A stretch of DNA of 64,000 bases, taken from Bacteroidota bacterium. GTDB taxonomy: Bacteria > Bacteroidota > Bacteroidia > B-17B0 > Aurantibacillaceae. The notes beneath the pieces were generated by a model that ran no database searches, was not told the origin of the DNA, and was given only the letters and a program-made list of their open reading frames with translations. Shown here piece after piece: positions 7,592 to 16,448 of this stretch. The position numbers and the translations under genes were made by a program. Where the stretch lies: NCBI GenBank assembly GCA_025362395.1, contig JANYGK010000021.1, positions 62,001 to 126,000 on the forward strand. The letters run 5' to 3'. The stretch's first letter is position 1. Each line of letters starts with the position of its first letter.

Positions 7592-10252
7592 CTACCCTTT
7601 TATATTTCTGATAATTTCATTTAATTGTTCCATGTCTTTGCAACGTACTTCGCGTGCTTTAGAGCCTTCAAACGGACCAATGATGCCTGCTGCTTCCAAC
7701 TGATCCACAATGCGGCCTGCGCGGTTATAACCCAGTTTTAATTTACGTTGTAAAAAGGATGCTGAGCCTTGCTGAAATTGTACTACTAATTTAGCGGCTT
7801 CGTCAAACATTTTATCGCGCTCGCTTAAGTCAACCGCTTCTTTGCCGCTATCGCCGTCTTCACCTACATACTCAGGCAATAAAAAGGCGGAAGGGTAAGC
7901 ACGTTGTGAGCCGATGAATTCTGTAATTTTTTCTGCTTCCGGTGTATCAACAAACGCGCATTGTATACGAATCAAATCATTGCCTGTACTGAGTAACATA
8001 TCACCACGGCCTATTAATTGCTCTGCACCGCCTGAATCTAAAATAGTACGCGAGTCAATTTTACTGGTTACTCTGAATGCGATACGCGCCGGAAAGTTGG
8101 CTTTAATAGTTCCCGTAATAATATTTACAGAAGGACGCTGTGTGGCAATAATTAAATGGATACCTATGGCACGCGCCAATTGTGCTAAACGCGCAATAGG
8201 TGTTTCCACTTCTTTACCGGCCGTCATAATTAAATCGGCAAACTCATCAACTACCAATACAATGTATGGTAAGTATTTATGACCTTCGTTCGGGTTTAAT
8301 TTCCGATTAATAAACTTAACGTTGTATTCTTTAATGTTTCTTACCTGTGCATCCTGTAACAACGCGTAACGGTTATCCATTTCAATACATAAAGAATTTA
8401 ACGTATGTATTACCTTGGTGTTATCCGTAATAATCGCATCTTCAGAATTTGGAAGCTTCGCTAAAAAGTGACGTTCTATTTTGTTGAATAAGGTAAGTTC
8501 AACTTTTTTAGGATCTACCAACACAAATTTAACCTGCGCCGGGTGTTTTTTATAAAGCAGCGAAACTAAGATCGCGTTTAAGCCAACTGATTTCCCTTGT
8601 CCTGTAGCACCCGCCATTAGTAAGTGAGGCATTTTGGCCAGGTCGGCAATGAAAATTTCGTTATTAATGGTTTTACCTAATGCAATAGGTAGGTCGTGTG
8701 TTGTATTTTGAAACTTTTCTGAAGCAATAATATTACGCATCGGCACCATTTCGGGTGTTTGGTTCGGTACTTCAATACCAATAGTACCGCGTCCCGGAAT
8801 AGGGGCAATGATTCGAATACCTAAAGCCGCTAAGCTTAAGGCAATATCATCTTCCAAGTTTTTAATTTTAGAGATCCGCACACCGGCGGCAGGCACTATT
8901 TCATATAAGGTTACTGTAGGGCCAACGGTTGCAGAGATCCTGTCAATTTCAATTCCGTAATTTTTTAAGGTGTTAACAATACGGTCTTTATTGGCAACCA
9001 GCTCTTCGTTATTTACTTTACCGTTTCCTGTGCCATAATCTATTAAAAGCTCAACGCTCGGAAATTGGTAATTGCCTAAATCAAGCGTAGGGTCGTATTC
9101 TCCGAATTTTTCAACTAATTGCGTTGCTTTTAATTCATCATCCAGTGTAATCGTATCCACCTTAGGTTCTTCTTTTACAAAAGCGGGTGTTTTTATTATT
9201 TCATCGGCCGAAGGGTTATTGATTTCGAAGTCCAATGCTTTTTTTTCCGTTATTGCGGGCACTAGTCTATCAAGGCTTATGGAAGCTGTAGTATCAAGAA
9301 TTGGTTCCTCGAGAATTTCAGGAGCGCCGCTGTCATTCGTAGAAATAACTTCAAAGTTTAACAAAGCCTCTTCTTCTTCTTTTGATAAAGAAGGTTCGGT
9401 TTCATAAATTGTATTGGCGTTTGGATTAACTGTATTTAATAAGGTTTTATCTTCTTCTTCAATTATAGCATCGTTACTGAGGTCATTCAAAACATCTTTC
9501 TTAATATTAAACGATAAATTAATGCTCAGCACCAAAAAAGCAAGCATGCTGAATGCTAAAACGGCAAGTGTTCCAATATTACCAACGTAATTAGACAGTT
9601 GAATATTTAAAATGTAACCGTAACCGCCCCCAAGAAAAAATAAACGTTCGTGGAAAAAGTATGCCAGTGTTAAGCTCGTCCATACCATTAAAAAGAGCCA
9701 TTTAGCGGTAAAGGAATTTGGCTTAGTTATTTTTTTATTCAGTATTTTCTGTAAGCCGTATATGACTAAGACAGGAACTAAAATAAAAGATGATACGCCA
9801 AACCATTTGTACATGAACAGGTGGGATACTAATGCACCGAATTTACCAAGCCAGTTCACTACTTTTGTGTCTATAGCAAATAATTCACTTACGGGACCAA
9901 GCACTTTATCCTGATCTTTATCCCATGTAAATACGTAAGACAGCAACGCGATAAATAAATAAATTCCGGCTAATATCAGGAGTAAACCAATGAGTTTTTG
10001 AACACGTTCGTTCCTGTAAAGAGTTAGTGTTTTATCCCATTTATCAAGTATAGAAGCCTTGGCGTCTGATATAGTATTGGTATTGGGTTGTGGTTTTTTA
10101 TCCGGAACCGTTACTGCTTTTTTAGCAGCTTTTGATTTATTTTTAGAAGCCGGGTTATGTGTTTCCTCAATATCGTTTTTGTCGATAACGGATTGAGCTT
10201 GTAACGTTGCCTCAACAGGTTTGTCTCTGAATTTATTTTTGGTTGTTGCCAT
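7592..10252 (-). CDS. ftsK: DNA translocase FtsK/SpoIIIE
   Basis: 886 aa. Residues 85-255 hold four or five membrane segments, followed by an acidic linker. The motor domain carries Walker A GATGQGKS near residue 547, Walker B IVLVVDEFADLIM, and the RIAFRVTSKIDSRTILD block. The C-terminal gamma winged helix (FLQRKLKLGYNRAGRIVDQLE) reads KOPS-like sequences. It pumps chromosome termini through the closing septum and activates XerCD. The start is ATG at 10252. The gene stands alone, converging with ahcY. Confidence 0.97.
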   Translation of the reverse strand: MATTKNKFRDKPVEATLQAQSVIDKNDIEETHNPASKNKSKAAKKAVTVPDKKPQPNTNTISDAKASILDKWDKTLTLYRNERVQKLIGLLLILAGIYLFIALLSYVFTWDKDQDKVLGPVSELFAIDTKVVNWLGKFGALVSHLFMYKWFGVSSFILVPVLVIYGLQKILNKKITKPNSFTAKWLFLMVWTSLTLAYFFHERLFFLGGGYGYILNIQLSNYVGNIGTLAVLAFSMLAFLVLSINLSFNIKKDVLNDLSNDAIIEEEDKTLLNTVNPNANTIYETEPSLSKEEEEALLNFEVISTNDSGAPEILEEPILDTTASISLDRLVPAITEKKALDFEINNPSADEIIKTPAFVKEEPKVDTITLDDELKATQLVEKFGEYDPTLDLGNYQFPSVELLIDYGTGNGKVNNEELVANKDRIVNTLKNYGIEIDRISATVGPTVTLYEIVPAAGVRISKIKNLEDDIALSLAALGIRIIAPIPGRGTIGIEVPNQTPEMVPMRNIIASEKFQNTTHDLPIALGKTINNEIFIADLAKMPHLLMAGATGQGKSVGLNAILVSLLYKKHPAQVKFVLVDPKKVELTLFNKIERHFLAKLPNSEDAIITDNTKVIHTLNSLCIEMDNRYALLQDAQVRNIKEYNVKFINRKLNPNEGHKYLPYIVLVVDEFADLIMTAGKEVETPIARLAQLARAIGIHLIIATQRPSVNIITGTIKANFPARIAFRVTSKIDSRTILDSGGAEQLIGRGDMLLSTGNDLIRIQCAFVDTPEAEKITEFIGSQRAYPSAFLLPEYVGEDGDSGKEAVDLSERDKMFDEAAKLVVQFQQGSASFLQRKLKLGYNRAGRIVDQLEAAGIIGPFEGSKAREVRCKDMEQLNEIIRNIKG

Positions 10253-10434
10253 TATTAATAGTGATTAAAAATAGCGTTGCAGCCTTAAAAATAGGGGAGA
10301 TAATGAAAATGTTTTAAACTATGGAATGTTTACTACCGGAGGGGGGTTGAAGTTTAAAGTTTAGAAAGTTGGAAAGTCCTTAACTCTAAAGTCGTTTGAT
10401 AATGGTGTTAAGAAGCAAAGTGTTTATTTTTTTT

Positions 10435-10475
10435 CTCTGCATTCTTTATCCTCTCTCTGCACCTTTGCGGTTAAC
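10435..10475 (-). repeat. dispersed CCGCAAAG repeat, copy c
   Basis: Read on the minus strand the sequence begins GTTAACCGCAAAGGTGCAGA and continues in the same pattern. It starts 5 bp past the stop of the LytTR regulator. The rest of the 227-bp gap to ftsK holds only low-complexity sequence and no recognisable gene. Confidence 0.55.
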
Positions 10476-10479
10476 TAAA

Positions 10480-11226
10480 TCAAATCATGTCCAACAATTC
10501 CAATACATGTTCTTTTTTGCGGTTTGAAACGGGAACAATGGAATCATCTTTCATGACAATGTGACTTTCTTGCTTTTCAAAACAAAACACGTGGTTAATG
10601 TTAACGAGGTGTGAATGATGGACCCGCACAAATCCTACATCAGAAAGAAGCTCATCAAATTCTTTTAAAGTACGCGAAACCATAATCCTTTTCCGGTCTG
10701 AAAGATAGGTTTTTGTATAGCCGCCGTCTGATTCAAAACGAACGACATCATCTATATCAACCGAATAGATCCGTTCAAGTGTTTTAAGGATTATTTTCCG
10801 TTTATGTTTTGCCGGTTCATTCACATTATCTAATAACGTTTTCAGCTTTAAATTTAACTCTTCATTATTTAACGATTCTTCCGCTTTTTTTAATGAAGCC
10901 AGTAAACTCAAAGGCGACAAGGGTTTTAATAAATAATCTAAGGCGCTGAATTTAAAAGCGTCAATGGCAAATTCTTCATGTGCAGTTACAAAAATAACTT
11001 TGAACTCAGGCTTCTCAAAAAGCTTTAACAGGTCAAAACCTGTACCGTCTTGCATCTGAATATCCAAAAACACCAATTCGGGCTTATGTTCTAAAATACA
11101 TTTGTAGCCGCTCTCCACAGAATCGGCCATACCAACCACTTTAATATTTTCGGCATACGATTTTAAAAGATTAGAGATCAGTTCCCTGTTATTACTTTCG
11201 TCATCTATAATAATTGCTTTGATCAT
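10480..11226 (-). CDS. LytTR-family response regulator
   Basis: 248 aa. The receiver domain (1-120) has IIDDE at 7-11, phospho-acceptor Asp at 55 in LVFLDIQM, and the conserved Lys in LLKPLS. The LytTR DNA-binding domain (about 140-245) contains RIYSVDIDDVVRFESDGGYT and FVRVHHSHLVNINHV. The start codon overlaps the stop of the upstream sensor kinase by 4 bp (ATGA), so the two are translationally coupled and form one two-component system. Its target genes are not evident from this window. Confidence 0.95.
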   Translation of the reverse strand: MIKAIIIDDESNNRELISNLLKSYAENIKVVGMADSVESGYKCILEHKPELVFLDIQMQDGTGFDLLKLFEKPEFKVIFVTAHEEFAIDAFKFSALDYLLKPLSPLSLLASLKKAEESLNNEELNLKLKTLLDNVNEPAKHKRKIILKTLERIYSVDIDDVVRFESDGGYTKTYLSDRKRIMVSRTLKEFDELLSDVGFVRVHHSHLVNINHVFCFEKQESHIVMKDDSIVPVSNRKKEHVLELLDMI

Positions 11227-13208
11227 AGCGTAGTATCGTTAAACGGAACAATAAACTTTACTTTAACTCCTGAAATGCCCGGTGTTATTAATTTTTTATC
11301 TGTTATTTCAATTTCTATTTTGTTTTTCATGTGATCACTTAATGTACTCATGCGTTCTTTCGTTATTACGGTTGCTAATGATTCATACGAAGATTTTAAT
11401 TTATTTTTAAGCTTCATGGCTTCTTCAAAGCCGACCCCGTCATCTTCAATTTCGTAAATTAAATTAGCCCGTTCATAATAAAGCCGCACATCCACGCGGC
11501 CTTTATCTTTTTTGTAAAAAATACCGTGTTCAACGGCGTTTTCTATGAAAGGTTGCGCCAGCATAGGCGGTATGCATATATCCGAAACAGCTATTGCCTT
11601 ATCCACGTTAATAAAATAATCAAATTTGTTTTCAAAACGTAATTTCTGCAGTTCTAAATACGTATTTAACAATTTCATTTCCGATTCAACCGTAATGTAA
11701 TCTTTACGTGAAAAATCAAGGATCATACGGATCAATTCTGAAAACTGAGCAAGGTAATTTCCTGCGCGTAAACTATCCTGTTTAAAAATATAATTTTGTA
11801 TGGCGCTTAATGAGTTAAAAATAAAATGAGGATTCATTTGAGAAACCAATAGTTTTTGTTTCAGCAAATTATTTTTCTGCCCTGTTATAATGCTTTTTTG
11901 TTTAAAGTTTCTGTACAGAAAAAAGGCTGTAATTGTCAGTAATATTAACCCGGATCCAAACACGATGAGCCAAATGTTCTTTACTAAATTACCGCGTTCA
12001 TTTTCTGAGATAAGCGTCACCAATTTTTTTTCATTTTCTGATTTGGTTAACAGCTCTTTTTTCTCGTACTCATATTTTAATTTTTGTTCCAATAATGCAT
12101 TTTTTGATTCTTGGTTATCTAAAATATTTTTTGTTTCAATATATAGTTTACTCATTTTAGCTGCTTTTGCATCTTGTTTTGTTTCTGCATAAATAGAGTA
12201 GAGCTGCTTGGCTGCCATATTTATTTCAACGGGATGTTTAATTTCTTGACCAATTTTTAAAGCATCTTCAGCGTGTTCCAATGCTTGAGGATATATTTTT
12301 TGCAGGTCGAATACTTTGCTCAATACAATATGGCTATGGCTGATCTCTACTTTATTCTGCGTTTTTTCTGAAATAGCTAATCCTTTGAGTGCGTAGCTCA
12401 TGGCTTTATCATATTTTGATTGAAAAATATAAATTTGTGCAATGTTAAGGTATGCTACCGAGTTAGCTCCATAGTCAGAATTCTCAATCATATCAATGCT
12501 TTTTTGCAGATAGATCAATGCTTCAGGGTAGCTCTTTACTTCGTAATAATCGAGGCCGATCTTATAACAAATCGTGCTGATGGCCACACGGTATTCGTTT
12601 TTTAGATAAAGTTCATAGCTCTTTTTATGATGCTCCAGTGCTTTTTTATAATCTCTCTGAAAAAAACAAATATCTCCCAAGCTTAAATGCACATCAGCTA
12701 TTCCGATTTCATCCTGCTCTTTTTCAAATATTTTTAAGCATTCGTATAATTGCGTTAATGCCAGTGTATTGTTTCCTTTTCGGATATTAATTTGCGCAAT
12801 AGACTGTAAAGAAATCGCCATTTCATTGGCATTTCCTGCGCTTTTAGAGATCTCAATACTCTTGTTAAAGTAGTCTATTGCTTTTTCGTCGTTGGATTGT
12901 TCAGAATACATAATGCCTTCGTTGTGAAGAGCCGTGGCATAATATTTAGAAAAGAGAATTAGCGGACGACCTGTAGGCCTTAATGAAAGGTTTTTTACTG
13001 CCAGCTGTTTCATCTCCCCATTATATTTTTGCCATTCCTCTTCTGAAGCAATCTCAATAAGCTGATCTAAAATATCGCAGCGAGAGGTATCGTGCGTTGC
13101 TGATTGCAGTTCTTTTTTTAATGAAGTAAGACTATTGTTTTGTGCACTGCCTGTAAAAGCAACTCCTATGATACATGTGATAATGATACCGGCCCTTTTA
13201 AAACACAT
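11223..13208 (-). CDS. TPR-containing sensor histidine kinase (LytS/PF06580 type)
   Basis: About 661 aa from ATG 13208; the frame extends to 13277, but the signal peptide (MCFKRAGIIITCIIGVAF) argues for the inner start. An exported sensor region of six to eight TPR units (about 60-370) is followed by a coiled coil, one membrane segment (IWLIVFGSGLILLTITAFFL), the His_kinase block QMNPHFIFNSLSAIQNYI with its His near 460, and a HATPase domain with AQPFIENAVEHG and EDDGVGF. It is the cognate kinase of the LytTR regulator that overlaps its 3' end. The signal is unknown; TPRs suggest protein or peptide contacts in the periplasm. Confidence 0.93.
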   Translation of the reverse strand: MCFKRAGIIITCIIGVAFTGSAQNNSLTSLKKELQSATHDTSRCDILDQLIEIASEEEWQKYNGEMKQLAVKNLSLRPTGRPLILFSKYYATALHNEGIMYSEQSNDEKAIDYFNKSIEISKSAGNANEMAISLQSIAQINIRKGNNTLALTQLYECLKIFEKEQDEIGIADVHLSLGDICFFQRDYKKALEHHKKSYELYLKNEYRVAISTICYKIGLDYYEVKSYPEALIYLQKSIDMIENSDYGANSVAYLNIAQIYIFQSKYDKAMSYALKGLAISEKTQNKVEISHSHIVLSKVFDLQKIYPQALEHAEDALKIGQEIKHPVEINMAAKQLYSIYAETKQDAKAAKMSKLYIETKNILDNQESKNALLEQKLKYEYEKKELLTKSENEKKLVTLISENERGNLVKNIWLIVFGSGLILLTITAFFLYRNFKQKSIITGQKNNLLKQKLLVSQMNPHFIFNSLSAIQNYIFKQDSLRAGNYLAQFSELIRMILDFSRKDYITVESEMKLLNTYLELQKLRFENKFDYFINVDKAIAVSDICIPPMLAQPFIENAVEHGIFYKKDKGRVDVRLYYERANLIYEIEDDGVGFEEAMKLKNKLKSSYESLATVITKERMSTLSDHMKNKIEIEITDKKLITPGISGVKVKFIVPFNDTTL

Positions 13209-13351
13209 ACGTTCCGGAATTAAAAAAAGAAGTGTATTGTTTTTTGAACCGGGGTCTTTCATCATTCCAAGATACACACTATTCTATTATACTACAAAAC
13301 CACTTATCGGTTAATCACCGTCAGTTATTAGTTGGATTAATTGTATAGCCT

Positions 13352-13540
13352 TTGAGATTGTTGTTTAACCACAAAGACGCAGAGAGGTTCCGCGAAAAAT
13401 GCAAAGAAGAATGATTGAGCTTGTTGTTTAACCGCAAAGATGCAGAGACGTTTCGCAAAGGATGCAAAGAAGGATGATTGAGTTTGTTGTTTTACTGCAA
13501 ATACGCAGAGAGGTTTCGCAAAGGATGCAAAGAAGAATGA
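13352..13540. repeat. 63-bp tandem repeat, three units (CCGCAAAGA family)
   Basis: Three head-to-tail units begin at 13352, 13415 and 13478 with an exact 63-bp period. Each contains TTGTTTAACCGCAAAGAYGC, then a TTTCGCAAAGGATGCAAAGA-like part and GATGA. The units differ at scattered positions. They fill most of the 394-bp gap between the kinase start and mtaB; nothing else was recognised there apart from a CGGTTAATCACCG inverted repeat at 13308-13320. Confidence 0.8.
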
Positions 13541-13602
13541 TAAGAAAAGGAACGTAAAATATTGAAAGTTATACTTAAATTAATAAGGATTTAGTACGAT
13601 CG

Positions 13603-14946
13603 CTACACTAATGCCGATACAAGTTCAGCATTTACAAAACCTTCTTCGTTAATTGAAGTCGTGTGTACAATAACCGTTTTGTTTACCAGCGATTCATCGT
13701 AAGGATGCGTTATTTTAATATAGTTTTCGGTAAAGCCGTACATCGAGCCGTTCTTATTTTCATGTTCAAATAATACGGTAAATTTTTTTGTAAGATGCTG
13801 CTCGTAAAACTGTCTTAATTTTTTGGCTGATAAAATTCGCAGCATTTTATTACGGCGTTTGCGTTCGCTCAACTCTACCGTACCCGGTAAGTTTGCGGCT
13901 TCCGTGTTATCACGTTCGCTGTAAGTAAATACGTGTAAATAGGAAACATCTAAGGCATTAATAAAATTATAGGTATCTGTAAAATGTTCTTGTGTTTCGC
14001 CGGGGAAGCCTACAATCACATCTACACCTATACAACAACCGGGCATTAATGTTTTTATTTTTGCTACCCTGTCTTGATACAGCTCGCGTTGGTAACGGCG
14101 TTTCATTTTACTGAGAATTTCGTTATTGCCGCTTTGTAAGGGAATATGAAAGTGCGGGACAAAGCGTTTTGACTGTGCTACAAATTCAATCACCTCGTCT
14201 TTCAATAAATTCGGCTCTATGGAAGAAATACGGATACGTTCAATCCCTTCTACTTTGTCGAGCTCTTTAATAAGATCAAGGAATGTATATTCTTTACGTT
14301 TCTTTGTGTCCTTATCAATGTCAATACCGTAGCCGAAATCGCCGAGGTTTACGCCGGTCAATACTATTTCTTTAACGCCGCTTTCTGCAATGCGTTTTGC
14401 ATTATTTATTGCATTTTCAATAGTATCGCTGCGACTTTTACCGCGCGCTAAAGGAATGGTGCAAAAGGTGCAGCTGTAATCACATCCGTCCTGTACTTTT
14501 AAAAAAGAGCGGGTCCTGTCGCCAAGGGAAAAGGAATCGACAAATGTATTGACTTCGGATATTTCGCAGTTATGTACTTCGGTATGTGCATTTTTTCCGG
14601 AGAAATTAATATAGTTAAGCAGCTTAAATTTTTCGGAGGCCCCCAATACAACATCAACCCCTTCAATATTTGAAATTTCATCGGGCTTTAACTGCGCATA
14701 GCAGCCAACAACAGCAATAAAAGTATCAGGATTTTTGGCGAGTGCCGATCTTACAATTTGCTTACATTCTTTATCGGCATTTTCTGTAACGGAGCAAGTA
14801 TTGATCACGCACACATCGGCACCCTGGTCAAATGCAATTTTTTGAAATCCTTTTTCCTGCATTAAACGTGCGATGGTGGAGGTTTCAGAAAAATTAAGCT
14901 TACAGCCTAAGGTATGAAATGAAACGGTTTTCCCTGCAAATGACAT
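13603..14946 (-). CDS. mtaB: tRNA t6A37 methylthiotransferase
   Basis: 447 aa from ATG 14946; the frame reaches 14982, but the homologous start is MSFAGKTVSFHTLGCKLN. The UPF0004 N-terminal domain provides cluster cysteines (LGCKLN, INTCSVT, VVGCYAQ). The radical-SAM core has CDYSCTFCTIPLARG (CxxxCxxC, near 150). A C-terminal TRAM-like region follows. TLGCKLN and the overall pattern fit MtaB (t6A to ms2t6A) rather than MiaB or RimO. It uses two 4Fe-4S clusters and SAM. The gene stands alone; the 3' side faces the 63-bp repeat array. Confidence 0.94.
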   Translation of the reverse strand: MSFAGKTVSFHTLGCKLNFSETSTIARLMQEKGFQKIAFDQGADVCVINTCSVTENADKECKQIVRSALAKNPDTFIAVVGCYAQLKPDEISNIEGVDVVLGASEKFKLLNYINFSGKNAHTEVHNCEISEVNTFVDSFSLGDRTRSFLKVQDGCDYSCTFCTIPLARGKSRSDTIENAINNAKRIAESGVKEIVLTGVNLGDFGYGIDIDKDTKKRKEYTFLDLIKELDKVEGIERIRISSIEPNLLKDEVIEFVAQSKRFVPHFHIPLQSGNNEILSKMKRRYQRELYQDRVAKIKTLMPGCCIGVDVIVGFPGETQEHFTDTYNFINALDVSYLHVFTYSERDNTEAANLPGTVELSERKRRNKMLRILSAKKLRQFYEQHLTKKFTVLFEHENKNGSMYGFTENYIKITHPYDESLVNKTVIVHTTSINEEGFVNAELVSALV

Positions 14947-15023
14947 GGGGCAAAGATAACTTTTTATTAGTATTAACGACAAAGTACAGCGTTTTTTCGT
15001 TAATCATGCAGGGTGTTTTAGAG

Positions 15024-15389
15024 TTATGCTTCCGGTATGCTTGGGTTTGAGAGATCGTCGAGGAACCGGCGTAAGTCGTTAAGTTTACCGGCCGGTAATT
15101 GCTTGAGAATTTGGTTAATATTGCCTTTGTTTGTTTCATGCACTAAGGGTTGCAGAAATTGTTCGCCGGCTTTATTGGTTTGGTCGTCGGTGTACCAGCT
15201 TAACAATTCGTTAGGTGAACATTTGAATAGGACGCACAGTTTTTCGAGCTGCGCAAAACTGATACTGCCTGTTTTATTATGTAGCAAACGGTGGACTGTA
15301 TGGCGGGTAAATCCGTTTTTCCATAAGTATTGGTTGGGATTTTCGATGCCCTTGGCGTCGAAAAGTCTTTTAAGATTTAAGTAGATCAT
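15024..15389 (-). CDS. XRE-family helix-turn-helix regulator
   Basis: 121 aa. The first 65 residues are a Cro/CI-type HTH: LKRLFDAKG, FTRHTVHRLLHNKTGSIS as turn and recognition helix, then LEKLCVLFKCSPNELLSWY. The C-terminal 50 residues (LKQLPAGKLNDLRRFLDDL) are unassigned and probably helical. No partner toxin is adjacent. Upstream, at 15411-15514, are three CGG/CCG inverted-repeat motifs that could be operators. A 115-codon frame on the other strand is only its shadow. Confidence 0.82.
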   Translation of the reverse strand: MIYLNLKRLFDAKGIENPNQYLWKNGFTRHTVHRLLHNKTGSISFAQLEKLCVLFKCSPNELLSWYTDDQTNKAGEQFLQPLVHETNKGNINQILKQLPAGKLNDLRRFLDDLSNPSIPEA

Positions 15390-15410
15390 AACCTAGGTGT
15401 TAAATTTTAG

Positions 15411-15514
15411 TCGGCTTATGCCAACTTATATGTTATACGTGTAAGCCGGAGCGATTGCCGGCGTTATGTGTACAACTATTGTTAAAATAAAAGAAATAAG
15501 TCGGTAATCACCGG
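15411..15514. promoter_or_regulatory. possible operator sites of the XRE regulator
   Basis: Three inverted-repeat motifs stand upstream of the regulator start: TCGGCTTATGCCA (15411-15423), GCCGG-AGCGATTG-CCGGC (15445-15462) and TCGGTAATCACCGG (15501-15514). Their shared CGG-N-CCG shape suggests one DNA-binding protein. The rest of the region from 15390 to 15690 shows no gene. The functional claim is inference. Confidence 0.35.
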
Positions 15515-15696
15515 CATCCATGTTTCAAAAGGCAGCTATACAGCAGGAAAAATTTGAAACACTGTTGAAGGAGTTTGAACTATAGTATGAAAAACATGAA
15601 TTAATACTGTAAAGGTTTAAAATCTTATTGAATGTTTATGTTTTATATGTTTAACATTATGCAACAGCTATTAAAAAATGTGATTTATTTATGTAA

Positions 15697-15780
15697 GAAC
15701 AGGGAATAATGATTAAAGAACAGGGAATAATGGTGAAGGAACAGGGAATAGTGGTGAAGGAACAGGGAATCTTAGTCGAA
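15697..15780. repeat. 21-bp tandem repeat, four units
   Basis: Four units of exactly 21 bp start at 15697, 15718, 15739 and 15760, each beginning GAACAGGGAAT. Because 21 is a multiple of three, the array stays open in frame and yields a spurious repetitive ORF. It lies just outside the repeat-flanked GIY-YIG element. Confidence 0.85.
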
Positions 15781-15830
15781 GACATGCCTACGTTAATCAA
15801 AGAGCAGCTGCGGGTACAGAGGAACTTGAC

Positions 15831-15898
15831 GAATGCTAGAGGTGAGATTGCTTCGTGCCTCGCAATGACGAATAAAGGTGAGATTGCCTCGTGCCTCG
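15831..15898 (+). repeat. left array of the 39-bp GIY-YIG-associated repeat (two units)
   Basis: Two units contain GATTGCTTCGTGCCTCGCAA (or a near variant), preceded by the linker GAATGCTAGAGGTGA or a decayed form. The same unit, including the linker, forms the longer array at 16424-16640 on the other side of the GIY-YIG gene. Confidence 0.75.
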
Positions 15899-15910
15899 TA
15901 TCATAAATAA

Positions 15911-16016
15911 TAAATGTAATAATTTTTTGATATCCTGTCATTGCGAGCATTAGCGAAGCAATCTCATACACAGTTTTTAAGCATAGTATGATATTGATTT
16001 GTGTCTCGCAATGACG
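15911..16016. repeat. left ~106-bp direct repeat flanking the GIY-YIG gene
   Basis: The sequence starts TAAATGTAATAATTTTTT and ends TCGCAATGACG. It aligns with 16342-16448 over its whole length at roughly 85% identity by eye. The inner 15937-16016 part is itself a large palindrome: GTCATTGCGAG...GCAATCTC on one arm and GATTGATTTGTGTCTCGCAA on the other, around a centre containing CACAGTTTTTAAGCATAG. It ends 20 bp beyond the gene's stop. Confidence 0.8.
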
Positions 16017-16035
16017 CTGTTCATGACAGTTCGTA

Positions 16036-16335
16036 TTACTCAACACCAACTTCTTTAGAAAGGTCTTGCCAATCTGGATTGATGGAAAGTATGAGGTTTT
16101 CTTTTTTTAAGCGACTGCCTGCTTTTATTTGTTTTTCTTTAGCAATGACATCTTCTATTCTTAAAAACACTTCGTAGTATACTAATTTATTAAGAGCATA
16201 TCTGCTTGTAAAAATTTGTCTAAAAGTGCCGGTTCTGTGCTCGTATAATCGTTTAACAATATTGGACGTAACACCTGTATATATAGTACTATTACCATGA
16301 TTTGTAAGTATGTAAACAGCGCCGCCTTTTTTCAT
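16036..16335 (-). CDS. solitary GIY-YIG endonuclease family protein
   Basis: 99 aa, essentially a bare GIY-YIG domain: AVYILTN at 6-12 and TIYTGVTSN (the two tyrosine motifs), RLYEHRTG with the catalytic Arg, and EDVIAKEKQIKAG carrying the catalytic Glu, then NPDWQDL. It belongs to the small YhbQ/URI-like group that is abundant in Bacteroidota and usually of unknown function. No homing-intron or UvrC context exists. The gene lies between two ~107-bp direct repeats: one ends 20 bp after its stop, the other begins about 6 bp before its start and so contains its promoter. Gene and repeats may be one mobile or selfish unit. Confidence 0.9.
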   Translation of the reverse strand: MKKGGAVYILTNHGNSTIYTGVTSNIVKRLYEHRTGTFRQIFTSRYALNKLVYYEVFLRIEDVIAKEKQIKAGSRLKKENLILSINPDWQDLSKEVGVE

Positions 16336-16341
16336 AAGTAT

Positions 16342-16448
16342 TAAATGTAATAATTTTTCTGCTATTTCGTCATTGCGAGCGATAGCGAAGCCATTTCATA
16401 CACAGTTTTTAAGCATAGTATAAGATTGCTTCGTGCCTCGCAATGACG
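16342..16448. repeat. right ~107-bp direct repeat flanking the GIY-YIG gene
   Basis: This is the partner of 15911-16016, in the same orientation. The palindrome at 16368-16448 has arms CGTCATTGCGAG...GCGAAG and GATTGCTTCGTGCCTCGCAA around the same ATACACAGTTTTTAAGCATA centre. It covers the 5' flank of the nuclease gene, and its last arm is also the first unit of the tandem array that follows. Confidence 0.8.

Noticed and set aside
15709-15906. 65-codon plus-strand ORF of KEQGI repeats
   Set aside because: Kept open only because the tandem unit is 21 bp; no homology-like features.
15657-16049. 130-codon minus-strand ORF with RHEAISPL and IPCSF repeats
   Set aside because: It runs through the 21-bp array and the palindromic repeats; the peptide repeats are translations of non-coding repeats (also RGEIASCLA on the other strand and SLRGTKQS at 20463).
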